From assembly GCA_947463325.1 (NCBI GenBank), contig CANHQT010000024.1, positions 1 to 35,864 on the forward strand: a stretch of DNA of 35,864 bases. Direction: 5' to 3'. Below are positions 1-8,457 of this stretch, piece by piece. How positions within the stretch are numbered: position 1 is the stretch's first letter; every line of letters begins with the position of its first letter. The translations under genes and the position numbers were made by a program. Under the pieces are notes generated by a model. It saw only the letters and a list, made by a program, of their open reading frames with translations, ran no database searches and had not been told where the DNA came from. Source of the DNA: Sphingomonadaceae bacterium. Lineage in GTDB: Bacteria > Pseudomonadota > Alphaproteobacteria > Sphingomonadales > Sphingomonadaceae.

Positions 1-683
1 AGCGCGCCGAAGTGATCGGCCGGCTTGTGCGCCTGACTGCACTCGCCCCGGCGGAGGTTGTGACCTTGCTCGATGGCAGCCCCGGCGCTCCGGCCACGGT
101 CCGCAGCCTCTCGGTGGTTCCGTCCGCTCTGCTGCGCAGCCGCCCGGATGTGGTCGCCGCCGAACGCCGCCTCGCCGCAGCGGATTCGGAAATCGCCGCT
201 GCCGCTGCTGATCGCTTCCCGCGCCTGTCGATCAGCGGCACGCTCGGCCTCTTCTCGCTCGGCTTCTCCAGCCTGTTTGAGGAAGAGGCGCTGATCGGCT
301 CATTGGGCGCCGGCCTCGCCGGGCCGTTGCTCGATTTCGGACGCGTGGGCGCCCGCATCGACGCACGACAGGCCGATGCACGCGCCGCGTTTGAAACCTA
401 TCGCGGCACTGTCTTTCAGGCGCTCGGGGAAACCGAAGCGGCGATGGGATCGATAGCCGCGCTCGATGCACGGGCGGCAACGCTTGAACGTCAGGCGACC
501 ATTGATGCTGACGCGGCCGGCCTCGCGCGCCAGCGCTACCGGCTCGGGCTCGATCCGCTGCTCACTGTGCTTGATGCCGAACGCACGCTCAACGCCTCGC
601 GCAGCAATGCACTGGCTGCGCGCGGTGATGCGGCGCGGGCGCGGGTGGCGCTGTACCGGGCGGTGGGCGGTCCGTCCCGCTAA
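1..683 (+). CDS. Outer-membrane efflux factor, NodT/TolC family (5' partial)
   Basis: This is the C-terminal part (226 visible residues) of an outer-membrane channel protein of an RND-type tripartite efflux pump. The reading frame is already open at the window edge (first full codon at base 3), so the true start lies upstream and the GTG at 12 is not it. Family hallmarks visible are the segment PSALLRSRPDVVAAERRL, typical of NodT proteins at the start of the second OEP repeat, the alanine-rich coiled-coil helices that follow, and a late RQRYRLGLDPLLTVLDAER stretch. The partner membrane-fusion and RND genes would be expected to the left, outside the window. It ends 13 bp from the convergent GH42 gene. 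The family call is firm; the substrate is unknown. Confidence 0.9.
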   Translation, partial: RAEVIGRLVRLTALAPAEVVTLLDGSPGAPATVRSLSVVPSALLRSRPDVVAAERRLAAADSEIAAAAADRFPRLSISGTLGLFSLGFSSLFEEEALIGSLGAGLAGPLLDFGRVGARIDARQADARAAFETYRGTVFQALGETEAAMGSIAALDARAATLERQATIDADAAGLARQRYRLGLDPLLTVLDAERTLNASRSNALAARGDAARARVALYRAVGGPSR

Positions 684-696
684 ACCCTGCGCCGCT

Positions 697-2670
697 TCAG
701 CCGAACACGGAGACTCCGGCGGCAGGCATCATCCGCGCACCGACCAGCGCCTCGCCGCCAATGCCCGCCGGCACCGCTTGTACTTCGGGCGCATAATTGA
801 CCACGAAACTGCGCCCGCCACGCCGCCGCACGCGCATCCCTTCGGGCATGGCCACGGGGTGCATCCCGCCTTCGATGGCGGCGCTGGCGATCACCCGGTC
901 GGCAAGCACCGCATCGGGCAGGGCGCTGCAATAACGCATCCGACCCTGCCGCCATACCGCGACGCGCCCGTCCGCGCAGATATGTTCTGCTTCGGCCCCG
1001 GTCTCGACCGTCTCGATCCAGCCCGTCACCGCCCAGCCATCGCCCGCGTGCGCCAGGCCGGGCCGCAGCGATTCCACATGCAGCACGCGGGCTGGAAACA
1101 GCCGCCCCAGCGTGCCCGGCGGCAGCGCCTCGGGAATGGCGAAATCGGCGGTCTTGCTGCCGCTCCTCGGGCCGATAACGATGGGGCAGGCGGTTCCCTC
1201 CAGCCGCGTCACCAGCGCTTCGCTGACAATCGGCAGGCAGGGGATCAGGATCAGCCCATAGCCATCGAGGCTCGCGTCCGGCCCTACCACGTCGATATCG
1301 AGCCCAAGCGCACGCGCCGCGCGATACCAGTCGAACGCCGTGCGCAGCGCGGAAAGGCCCGCGCCATGTGGCTGGGTCGCGGTCACCCACTCGCCCTCAT
1401 AATCGAAGATCAGCGCCACTGATTTGGGCGCATTCCCGCCATCCCCGATCGCAGCGAGATCAGCGGCGGCGGCGCGCACCTCGTTCGCGCCCGGCGCTTC
1501 GCTACCGTCGGGTCGGTGCAATCCGGCGTGCATCTGCTCCTGCGCGAAGGGCGCCTGCCGCCAGCGGAAATAGCTGACCAGCTCGGCGCCATGGGCAAAG
1601 GCCTCCAGCGTCCACAGCCGAACCATGCCGGGGAGCGGCGCGGGATTATATCGCGCCCAGTTCACCGGCCCCGGCTGCTGTTCCATCACCCCCCAGCGCC
1701 CGGCTGAACATCCGCGGTAGAGATCATGGTGGAATGCCGCGATGTCCGGATGCCCCTGACGGGCATAGGCGCGCTTCTCCTCCTCGCTAAAGAAGGGGAA
1801 TTGTTCGAGGAAACCGAGCGGATAGCTGTCCCACGTCGTCAGATCGAGGTCCGCGCCGAGTGCATGGTGATCGAATTCGGTCACGAACCCCATGACATTG
1901 TGGGTGATGTCGGTCGTGGCCGCATGGGCGCGGATCGCGGCCATCATCCGCCGGTTCCAGGCGATCACTGCGTCCGACGAATAGCGCCGGAAATCGAGCC
2001 AATGCGCCGGGTTCGCCTCGGTGGTGGTGAGGTGGGGGAGCTCGACTTCGCCAAAGTCGCGCACTTCCATCGACCAGAAGACATTGCCCCAGGCGGCGTT
2101 GAGCGCAGCCGCGCTGCCATATTTCGCCGCCAGCCAGCGACGGAATCCGTCACGCGCGGCCTCGGAATAGCTCAGTACCGTGTCGTGGCAGCCATATTCA
2201 TTGTCAGTCTGCCACATGACGATGGCGGGATGTGCGCCATAGCGCTCTGCCACCGCAGCGCTGATCCGCTCTGCCTCGCGGGCATAGCCCTCGTGACTGA
2301 AACAATAGTGCCGCCGTGATCCGAAGGTGCGCAGCCGCCCCTGCCGGTCGCGCCCGATCATGTCGGGCATCGCATCGACCAGCCATTTGGGCGGGGTCGC
2401 GGTCGGCGTTCCCATGATGATGCCGAGGCCTGCGTCGCTGAGCGTCTCCACCGCGCGGTCGAGCCAGCCCCAGTCATAGCGCCCCGGCTCCGGCTCGATC
2501 CGGCTCCAGGCAAATTCGCCGATTCGCACGCGGGAAAGGCCCATCGCCGCCATCGCCGCCGCATCCGCGACCCAGCGGTCCTCCGGCCAATGCTCGGGAT
2601 AATAGCAGACGCCGAGGTGCATCGGCTGGTTGCTGTTCGAAGCGGGGCGGGGATCGTTTGCTTTCATCAT
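697..2670 (-). CDS. Beta-galactosidase, glycoside hydrolase family 42
   Basis: The 657-residue protein hydrolyses terminal beta-galactosides and has the usual GH42 length. It opens with GVCYYPEHWPEDRW, the family's N-terminal signature. The acid/base glutamate is E158 in MWQTDNEYG, and the nucleophile is most likely E330 in WGVMEQQPGP. Domain order fits GH42: a TIM barrel to about residue 380, a Rossmann-like trimerisation domain, then a small beta-sandwich. No signal peptide is visible, so it probably acts in the cytoplasm on imported galactosides. Two adjacent ATG codons (2670 and 2667) could start it. It is divergent from a sodium/sugar symporter gene, and the 93 bp between them carry a repeated TGCAATAA motif, which suggests joint control. 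Confidence 0.93.
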   Translation of the reverse strand: MMKANDPRPASNSNQPMHLGVCYYPEHWPEDRWVADAAAMAAMGLSRVRIGEFAWSRIEPEPGRYDWGWLDRAVETLSDAGLGIIMGTPTATPPKWLVDAMPDMIGRDRQGRLRTFGSRRHYCFSHEGYAREAERISAAVAERYGAHPAIVMWQTDNEYGCHDTVLSYSEAARDGFRRWLAAKYGSAAALNAAWGNVFWSMEVRDFGEVELPHLTTTEANPAHWLDFRRYSSDAVIAWNRRMMAAIRAHAATTDITHNVMGFVTEFDHHALGADLDLTTWDSYPLGFLEQFPFFSEEEKRAYARQGHPDIAAFHHDLYRGCSAGRWGVMEQQPGPVNWARYNPAPLPGMVRLWTLEAFAHGAELVSYFRWRQAPFAQEQMHAGLHRPDGSEAPGANEVRAAAADLAAIGDGGNAPKSVALIFDYEGEWVTATQPHGAGLSALRTAFDWYRAARALGLDIDVVGPDASLDGYGLILIPCLPIVSEALVTRLEGTACPIVIGPRSGSKTADFAIPEALPPGTLGRLFPARVLHVESLRPGLAHAGDGWAVTGWIETVETGAEAEHICADGRVAVWRQGRMRYCSALPDAVLADRVIASAAIEGGMHPVAMPEGMRVRRRGGRSFVVNYAPEVQAVPAGIGGEALVGARMMPAAGVSVFG

Positions 2671-2719
2671 TGGCTTTCGTGGCCTGATGCGCCAGCAAGG
2701 CGCAAGGCCCTATGCAATA

Positions 2720-2739
2720 ATTGACGAATAGTGCAATAA
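2720..2739 (-). promoter_or_regulatory. Motif in the GH42/symporter divergent promoter region
   Basis: Read on the minus strand, this 20-bp element begins TTATTGCAC and ends TCGTCAAT. It matches 16 of 20 positions of an element at 5439-5458 in another divergent promoter region. TGCAATAA occurs twice on the plus strand (2713-2720 and 2732-2739), 19 bp apart, about two helical turns. The element lies about 50 bp from the GH42 start and 24 bp from the symporter start. It could be an operator or a promoter core; the sequence alone does not decide between them. Confidence 0.4.
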
Positions 2740-2763
2740 GAGCCCGGTCAGGGAGGGCAAGGC

Positions 2764-4272
2764 ATGGAATTGAAACTGCTGGTGCAACTGGGGGTGGCGC
2801 TCGCGCTCACCCTGTTCATGGCGCTGATCACCGTGTGGAAGGTGCGTCAAATGACCGCGAGCGCCGGCGGCGGCCACGCGGGCGGCGGGCATGATGGCAG
2901 CAGCAAGGATGTGTTCCTCGCCGGCGGGGGCCTTTCCTGGCTCTATGTCGCGGGCTCGATCACGCTCACCAACCTTTCGACCGAACAGCTTGTGGGCATG
3001 AACGGCAACCAGATGCTGTTGCTCGCCTGGTGGGAAATCTGCGGCTTTTTTGGCCTGCTGATCCTCGCCTTCGTGTTCGTGCCGGTCTATTATCGCCACG
3101 GCGTCACCACGGTCACCGAATTGCTCGAACGGCGCTATGGCGGGCGCAGCATCCGCACCGTCATCTCCTTCCTCTTCATGTTCGGCGCGATCACTATCTA
3201 TCTGCCCGCCGCCCTCTATTCGGGCAGCCTGTTCCTGAAATCGATGCTGGGTGTGGAATGGTCGCTGCTGTGGTTTGCGGCACCGATGGCGATCATCGCT
3301 GCGGCCTACACCATCTACGGCGGCCTGCGGGCGGTGGCGGTGATGGATACATTCTCCGGCATCGGCGTGCTCGGCTTTGCCTTCCTTGTCGTCATCCTTG
3401 CGCTCGCCGCCGTCGATTTCGACCTTTTCTCCAATGTCCCCACTGAACGGGTCAGCATGATCGGCGCCATCGACAGCCCGATCCCCATCCACACGCTGTT
3501 CACCGGGATGCTGTTCATCCAGATTTTCTACTGGTCGACCAACCAGATCATCACGCAAAAGGCGATGACCGCGCCGACGGTGCGGGAAGCGCAAAAGGGT
3601 GTGCTGGCGGCTGCGGCGGTGCGCATCCTCATCATCCCCGCCATCGTCGTCATCCCCGGCGTTGTTGCCTATCAACTGTTCGGGGACGTCAATGATGCCG
3701 CCTATGGCATGATCGTTTCCCACGTCCTGCCTGACTGGCTCTCCGGCGCCTTTGCCGCGGCGATGGCCGCTGCCGTGATCGCGCACACCGCCGCGATCCT
3801 CAACGGCACGGTCGCGCTCTACACCGTCGATTTCCATGACAAGTTCGTCAGCCCGCTCACAGATACCCGCCGCATTGCCACCATCGCGACTGTGGCGCTG
3901 ACGATCAGCTCGATTGCCCTGGTGCCGGTGTTCCAGAATGCGGAAAGCATCATCAACCTGCTGCAACAGCTCAATGGCCTTGCCTCGATGCCGATCCTCT
4001 CGGCCTTCATCGTCGGGCTGATGTTCCGCAACGTTGATGCCCGCGCGGCAGTCGTAGGGGTGATCTGGGGCTTCGCCTTTTACGCAACCTTCAGCGCGGT
4101 GCTCCAGCCGCAGGGCATCACGCCCGCCTGGTTCCACTATATCGATGCGATGCTGGTCACGCTGGTCAGTTCGGTGATCGCCGCGCTGGCGGTCAACCGC
4201 TGGCTATTCGGTAACCGTGCGCACTATATCGGCTTTGCCGCGTTCAGGAGCGGCGGGGAAACGACGCAGTGA
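2764..4272 (+). CDS. Sodium:solute (sugar) symporter, SSS family
   Basis: A 502-residue polytopic membrane protein of the SSS/SLC5 family (vSGLT fold). Diagnostic segments are DVFLAGGGLSWLYVAGS followed by TLTNLSTEQLVGMNG (TM1/TM2, with the sodium- and sugar-site region), and YWSTNQIITQKAM in the middle of the protein, a pattern typical of sugar-transporting members. Roughly 13-14 hydrophobic segments run through the protein. A histidine/glycine-rich cytoplasmic stretch (AGGGHAGGGHDG) lies near residues 36-48. Divergent pairing with GH42 beta-galactosidase makes galactose or a galactoside the best guess for substrate, by inference. The start at 2764 follows GGGAGGGCAAGGC, a usable ribosome site. 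Confidence 0.9.
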   Translation: MELKLLVQLGVALALTLFMALITVWKVRQMTASAGGGHAGGGHDGSSKDVFLAGGGLSWLYVAGSITLTNLSTEQLVGMNGNQMLLLAWWEICGFFGLLILAFVFVPVYYRHGVTTVTELLERRYGGRSIRTVISFLFMFGAITIYLPAALYSGSLFLKSMLGVEWSLLWFAAPMAIIAAAYTIYGGLRAVAVMDTFSGIGVLGFAFLVVILALAAVDFDLFSNVPTERVSMIGAIDSPIPIHTLFTGMLFIQIFYWSTNQIITQKAMTAPTVREAQKGVLAAAAVRILIIPAIVVIPGVVAYQLFGDVNDAAYGMIVSHVLPDWLSGAFAAAMAAAVIAHTAAILNGTVALYTVDFHDKFVSPLTDTRRIATIATVALTISSIALVPVFQNAESIINLLQQLNGLASMPILSAFIVGLMFRNVDARAAVVGVIWGFAFYATFSAVLQPQGITPAWFHYIDAMLVTLVSSVIAALAVNRWLFGNRAHYIGFAAFRSGGETTQ

Positions 4273-4286
4273 GTGGCCGCACTTTG

Positions 4287-4304
4287 CTGTTGGCTTGCCA
4301 GCAG
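4287..4304. terminator. Short hairpin between convergent genes
   Basis: CTGTTGGC and GCCAGCAG form an 8-bp stem with one G-T pair and a 2-base gap. It lies in the 43-bp space between the stops of the symporter gene (plus) and the hydrolase gene (minus). There is no clear T-run, so it is only a weak candidate for a bidirectional terminator. Confidence 0.3.
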
Positions 4305-4315
4305 ACCATCGTGAC

Positions 4316-5380
4316 TTAGCTGCACCGTCCCGGCGCGTGGCGATCGAAGAAGCGCTGTATAGCGGTGTTGGCTTCAGCCGGGCGCTCCATCGGGGTCCAG
4401 TGTCCGATACCGGGTAGGCGGACTATCTCGAGCGTGCGGGCGTGATTTCCTGCGCGATCCAGCCATGCCGGGACAAAAGTCTCATCTGCCTCGCCCCAGA
4501 TGGCCAGCACTGGAACATCCGTTGTCGCGCTGGCGGATGGCCAGATGGCTGAATCCTCGATCTGGTCGAACGGCGGCACATTGGCGCGGTACCAGTTCAT
4601 GCCGCCGTCCATTGTTGCAGGATCAGAGAGGACGGCGGTGAGCAGCGCGGCACGCTCCGTATCAATATGCCCGCGCGCGGCCAGATCGGCATAGCCGCCG
4701 GCTGCAATGCGCCCCGCTATCCCGCTTTGCAGCATCCCCCGATCGATGGTGCGAAAACGCTGCATATAACCGGATCGCTGCTGCTGCTCGGCATCGTCGC
4801 GGACCAGCGAGAGGAACAGGTTGGTGGGTGGCGCACTCATCGCCACCACCGCGAGCATCCGTTCGGGATAGGCCTGCGCCATCGACCAGCCGAGCGCCGC
4901 ACCCCAGTCATGACCGACAAAGGCGTAACGCGCTTCGCCGGAAAGATGCCGCGCTAGCGCATCGATCCGGGCTGCCAGGCGGTCGATACGATAGGGCTCA
5001 AGGCTGTCGGGCTTGGCGGAAGCTCCGCCGCCGAGTCCGTCTACCGCTACCACGCGATAGCAGCGCTTGAGCGCCTCCATCTGGTCGAACATCGACAGCC
5101 AGAAGCTCGGAAACCCATGATGCAGTATGACAAGAGGGCCTTCGCCCGCCTCGACATAATGGAGCCGTTCGTCGCCTTCGCCAAAGTCGCCGCCACGATA
5201 GCGCAGGCCGCCCTGGCCGTTCGCGTTGGCCCAGTCGATTGCTTGCGCGGCGAAGGATGGTGCGCGCGGTTCCGGTGCGGCCGCCTCGATCACCAAGGGC
5301 GGTGAAACAGAGGGCGCGGTGCAAGCTGCAACCATAGCGGCCAATGCCGCGGCTATCCCTCTCACTGCCACATCGCGCAT
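4316..5380 (-). CDS. Epoxide-hydrolase-like alpha/beta-hydrolase, predicted lipoprotein
   Basis: A 354-residue alpha/beta-hydrolase. The oxyanion-hole motif HGFP is at 88-91, the nucleophile is D158 in VGHDWGAA (the Asp form typical of epoxide hydrolases and haloalkane dehalogenases), the likely acid is D299 in WGEADETFVP, and the base is H327 in GIGHW. The cap contains NWYR (262-265), where epoxide hydrolases place a ring-opening tyrosine. The N-terminus is a hydrophobic signal ending in VAAC with Cys20, so the enzyme is probably lipid-anchored and outside the cytoplasm, unusual for this class. It is divergent from the PQQ dehydrogenase gene and shares its 130-bp promoter region, suggesting one pathway. 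Whether it opens epoxides, cleaves C-halogen bonds or hydrolyses esters cannot be told from sequence. Confidence 0.85.
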   Translation of the reverse strand: MRDVAVRGIAAALAAMVAACTAPSVSPPLVIEAAAPEPRAPSFAAQAIDWANANGQGGLRYRGGDFGEGDERLHYVEAGEGPLVILHHGFPSFWLSMFDQMEALKRCYRVVAVDGLGGGASAKPDSLEPYRIDRLAARIDALARHLSGEARYAFVGHDWGAALGWSMAQAYPERMLAVVAMSAPPTNLFLSLVRDDAEQQQRSGYMQRFRTIDRGMLQSGIAGRIAAGGYADLAARGHIDTERAALLTAVLSDPATMDGGMNWYRANVPPFDQIEDSAIWPSASATTDVPVLAIWGEADETFVPAWLDRAGNHARTLEIVRLPGIGHWTPMERPAEANTAIQRFFDRHAPGRCS

Positions 5381-5438
5381 GGCTTTTCTCTCCTGTGACT
5401 TTCTGTCGCCAAAATGCTTGCCAGCAGCAGTTGGCGCG

Positions 5439-5458
5439 TTATTGTATCAATCGTCAAT
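5439..5458 (+). promoter_or_regulatory. Copy of the divergent-promoter motif
   Basis: The 20-bp element begins TTATTGTA and ends TCGTCAAT and is flanked by the inverted arms TATTG and CAATA. It is the partner of the element at 2720-2739. It lies 52 bp before the chosen dehydrogenase start and 58 bp from the hydrolase start. Like its partner, it sits between two divergent genes. Confidence 0.4.
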
Positions 5459-5510
5459 AGGCGTGTTGCACCAGATGCAGCGAATAGAAAGCGGAGCTCT
5501 ACGGCACTCG

Positions 5511-7379
5511 ATGCGAACGTTGGCAAAAGTCTCTGCTCTTGCACTGGTGGCGCTGCTTGCCGCCTGTTCGCCAACCGGCGAGGCGAGCGTCGAAGAGGCT
5601 GCAGCATTGGCGCCAAGTGGCCAAGCGGCGCACAGTGAAGGACTGTATGCCGCCAACTGTGCTTCATGTCATGACAACGGCGCGGCAGGGGCGCCCAAGC
5701 GCGAAGCGATCGAGCGCATGGCTCCCCGCCGGATTCTTGCGGCGCTAACCAGCGGGGTGATGCAGGCGCAAGGTGCCGCGCTGTCGCCGGTCGACCGTGT
5801 GCTCCTCTCGGAATATCTGGGGCGCAATGCTGCGCTGGAGGTGGCAGAGGCCGGCCGCAGGTGCGAAGGCCGACTGAGCTTTGCCGGCCGTCCCTTGTGG
5901 AACCGCTGGGGCAACGGCCTCACCAACTCCCGTTTCCAGCCAGCCGCGGCGGCAGGCATCAACGCGGAACAGGCACCGCGCCTCGAACTCGCCTGGGCCT
6001 TCGCCTTTCCCGAGGCGGCGCGTGCGCGTTCGCAGCCTGCCGTCACGGCAGAGGCGATCTTCACCGGCAGCCAGTCGGGCCGTGTCTATGCGCTCGATAC
6101 GCAGACCGGGTGTATCTGGTGGAGCTATGATGCGGGGGCGGAGGTTCGTTCTGCGCCCACTATTGCCACCGATGCACGCGGGCGGCCGACGCGACTCTAT
6201 TTCGGAGACTTTGCCGGTACCGTCCACGCCATCGACGCCGCGACGGGTGAAGGCATTTGGCAAAGGAGCGTGCGTGATCATCCCGACGGGACGATTACCG
6301 GTTCGGTGACGTTGCACGAAGGGCGCTTGTTTGTGCCCATGTCTTCGACGGAGATCGTCAGCGCGATCAATCCGGACTATGCCTGCTGTACCTTCCGTGG
6401 CGGGGTGACGGCGCTTGCTGCGGCGGATGGCCGTCCGCTTTGGCGGATGCATACGACAGATGCTCCGCGCCGTGTCGGCGTCACCCGCGTTGGCACGGCG
6501 ATTATGGCGCCATCGGGCGCGCCGGTCTGGTCGACACCCACCGTCGATGCGCAGCGCGGCCTCATCTATGTCGGCACGGGGGAGAATTACTCTTCCCCCG
6601 CCAATGCCATGAGCGATGCGATCATCGCCATAGAGGCCGCCTCGGGCCGCGTGCGCTGGGTACGACAGACGACATCGGGTGATGCATGGAATGGCGCGTG
6701 CGGTCGTGTCGCCGGGCCCAATTGCCCGGCAGAGGACGGACCCGACTTCGATTTCGGCGCGCCGCCGATGCTTGTAACGCTGGCCGACGGGCGCGACATC
6801 ATCCTTGCCGGACAGAAATCGGGCATGGTCTACGCCCTCGATCCAGAGCGCGACGGGGCAATCATGTGGCAGCGTCGTGCAGGCATGGGCGGCTTTAACG
6901 GCGGCATCCACTGGGGCATGGCGAGTGACGGTCGCACGCTCTACGTCGGCATCGCCGATACGCCGGGCCACACCCGCCCTACCGGCCCACCGCGGCAGGG
7001 TCTGCATGCCTTCGATGCCGCAACCGGCCGCGAGCTGTGGAGCCGTATCGAACCCCTCGTCTGCAATGAATTGCGGCACGAATGTATGACTGCGCTGTCG
7101 GCGCCGGTCACGCTGACGCCCGGCATCGTCTTTGCGGGCGCTCTGAACGGTCGGTTGATGGCCTATTCCAGCATCGACGGTCGCACGCTGTGGCAGGTCG
7201 AAACACATCGGCCATTTACTTCAATCAACGGCGTTGAGGCTGCAGGCGGATCGATTGACAGCGCCGGGCCAGTGGTCGCTGGCGGCATGCTGATCGTCAA
7301 TTCGGGTTATGACAAGTTCGGGCAGATCGCGGGCAATGTGCTGCTTGTCTATCGTGTCGCCGATCGGGAGAGCCGCTGA
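5511..7379 (+). CDS. PQQ-dependent dehydrogenase with N-terminal cytochrome c, polyvinyl-alcohol-dehydrogenase-like lipoprotein
   Basis: The open frame runs upstream of 5511, but the ATG there is preferred because MRTLAKVSALALVALLAAC is a textbook lipoprotein signal with Cys19; ATG 5475 is the alternative. The protein (622 aa) has a class I cytochrome c domain first (CASCH at 50-54, possible axial Met near 84), then a PQQ beta-propeller with blades such as VYALDTQTGCIWW and VYALDPERDG. The order of domains and the NRWGNGLTNSRFQPA segment fit the polyvinyl-alcohol dehydrogenase (cytochrome) group, which oxidises secondary alcohols and passes electrons to its own haem. It should act in the periplasm. 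The next gene overlaps its stop by one base (TGATG), so the two are translationally coupled. The substrate is unknown. Confidence 0.88.
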   Translation: MRTLAKVSALALVALLAACSPTGEASVEEAAALAPSGQAAHSEGLYAANCASCHDNGAAGAPKREAIERMAPRRILAALTSGVMQAQGAALSPVDRVLLSEYLGRNAALEVAEAGRRCEGRLSFAGRPLWNRWGNGLTNSRFQPAAAAGINAEQAPRLELAWAFAFPEAARARSQPAVTAEAIFTGSQSGRVYALDTQTGCIWWSYDAGAEVRSAPTIATDARGRPTRLYFGDFAGTVHAIDAATGEGIWQRSVRDHPDGTITGSVTLHEGRLFVPMSSTEIVSAINPDYACCTFRGGVTALAAADGRPLWRMHTTDAPRRVGVTRVGTAIMAPSGAPVWSTPTVDAQRGLIYVGTGENYSSPANAMSDAIIAIEAASGRVRWVRQTTSGDAWNGACGRVAGPNCPAEDGPDFDFGAPPMLVTLADGRDIILAGQKSGMVYALDPERDGAIMWQRRAGMGGFNGGIHWGMASDGRTLYVGIADTPGHTRPTGPPRQGLHAFDAATGRELWSRIEPLVCNELRHECMTALSAPVTLTPGIVFAGALNGRLMAYSSIDGRTLWQVETHRPFTSINGVEAAGGSIDSAGPVVAGGMLIVNSGYDKFGQIAGNVLLVYRVADRESR

Positions 7380-8401
7380 TGAAAAGTCTGATGCTGGCCG
7401 CAGCGATGCTGATGGTGGCGGCGCCTGCGGCCGCCCAAGAAGGCGAAGCGATGCTCGGTGTCCGCCATGTCGGTATCACCGTGTCGGATATTGACGCCAC
7501 GGTGGCTTTCTATGGCGCCACGGTGCCGTTTGAGGTGGTGCGGCGGGAGCGTGTGCCGGCCAGCAGATTTCCGCATGCGGCCTTGTCCCGCAGGGCAGGA
7601 TATGTCGATGTCGCACTCATTCGAACGCCGACTGTCTTCCTTCAGCTCATGGATTTCGATCCCGGTTCGCCATCAGCGCCCCAGCATTTGCCGGTTAATG
7701 GCCCTGGCTACACACATGTCTGCTGGCAGGCACCTGCCTCCGCTCCCGTCTGGACGCGGTTGATCGCTGGTGGGTTGAAAATGGTGACGCGCGGCGGTGC
7801 GCCGGTCGACCTCGGCGGCTATGGGGTTACCTACGCTTATGGTCGCGACCCTGACGGGACGATGATTGAAATGGAGACAATGGATCGTCCGGTGCGCGCC
7901 GACCGCGCCTGGGCGACGCATGTCGCGGTTGTAACGCCGGACCTGGACCGGTTGATTGCTTTCTATCAAACAGTGCTGGGCCAGCCGCCACGTCGCCGTG
8001 CTGGCCCTGTCTCTGGTGCGCGCTTCGATGCCATTGCCGATATCGATGGTCTGTCACTGTCGGGCGGCTGGTTCACGCTGCGCAATTTTGAGATCGAGTT
8101 GTGGCAATATCACATCCCGGAGACGCCGGCACCGGCGACGGATAGACAGATCGACAGACTGGGGCACAGCCTCATTGCCTTTGAGGTCGCTGATCTCGCC
8201 AATGCGACCCGTCGCCTCCGCGCCGCCAATGTGCGGCTGGTGGGCCGACCGGTCCGCATGATGGGGTGGCGCATCCAATATGCCCGCGATCCCGACGGGA
8301 ATCTGATTGCGGTGCAACAGCGTGCCGGGGCGAGCGAAGATGAGTCGGTCGTGCCGCTCCATTACCTCGACCCAGCGGCCGGGCCGATGCGGCGGACCTG
8401 A
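7379..8401 (+). CDS. Exported two-domain VOC (glyoxalase/dioxygenase fold) protein
   Basis: A 340-residue protein with a Sec signal peptide (cleavage near AAAQ at 17-20) and two VOC modules. Module 1 has a plausible metal set: H30 (RHVGITV), H113 (YTHVCW) and E164 (TMIEME). Module 2 starts at H181 (THVAVVTP) and keeps a second histidine in GHSLIAFE, but at the third ligand position it reads NLIAVQQ, with no glutamate. One metal site is therefore likely, with module 2 degenerate. VOC enzymes are usually cytoplasmic, so a periplasmic location coupled to a PQQ dehydrogenase is uncommon. Isomerase, lyase or dioxygenase activity is possible; the reaction cannot be read from sequence. Confidence 0.85.
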   Translation: MKSLMLAAAMLMVAAPAAAQEGEAMLGVRHVGITVSDIDATVAFYGATVPFEVVRRERVPASRFPHAALSRRAGYVDVALIRTPTVFLQLMDFDPGSPSAPQHLPVNGPGYTHVCWQAPASAPVWTRLIAGGLKMVTRGGAPVDLGGYGVTYAYGRDPDGTMIEMETMDRPVRADRAWATHVAVVTPDLDRLIAFYQTVLGQPPRRRAGPVSGARFDAIADIDGLSLSGGWFTLRNFEIELWQYHIPETPAPATDRQIDRLGHSLIAFEVADLANATRRLRAANVRLVGRPVRMMGWRIQYARDPDGNLIAVQQRAGASEDESVVPLHYLDPAAGPMRRT

Positions 8402-8457
8402 GGGCGCTTGGCGTCCCGCCGGTTGCACAACGCTGCTAGTTGCGGCACCGTTTGCTT

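Noticed and set aside
2710-4137. Long antisense open frame opposite the symporter gene
   Set aside because: It mirrors a GC-rich gene with strong family motifs. Its own translation is His/Asp/Arg-rich low-complexity sequence without any domain pattern.
5226-5510. Upstream extension of the PQQ dehydrogenase frame
   Set aside because: It would overlap the divergent hydrolase gene and bury the clear lipoprotein signal that begins at 5511.
5745-7208. Antisense open frame opposite the PQQ dehydrogenase gene
   Set aside because: Arg/His-rich shadow translation with no start context; the plus-strand gene is clearly real.
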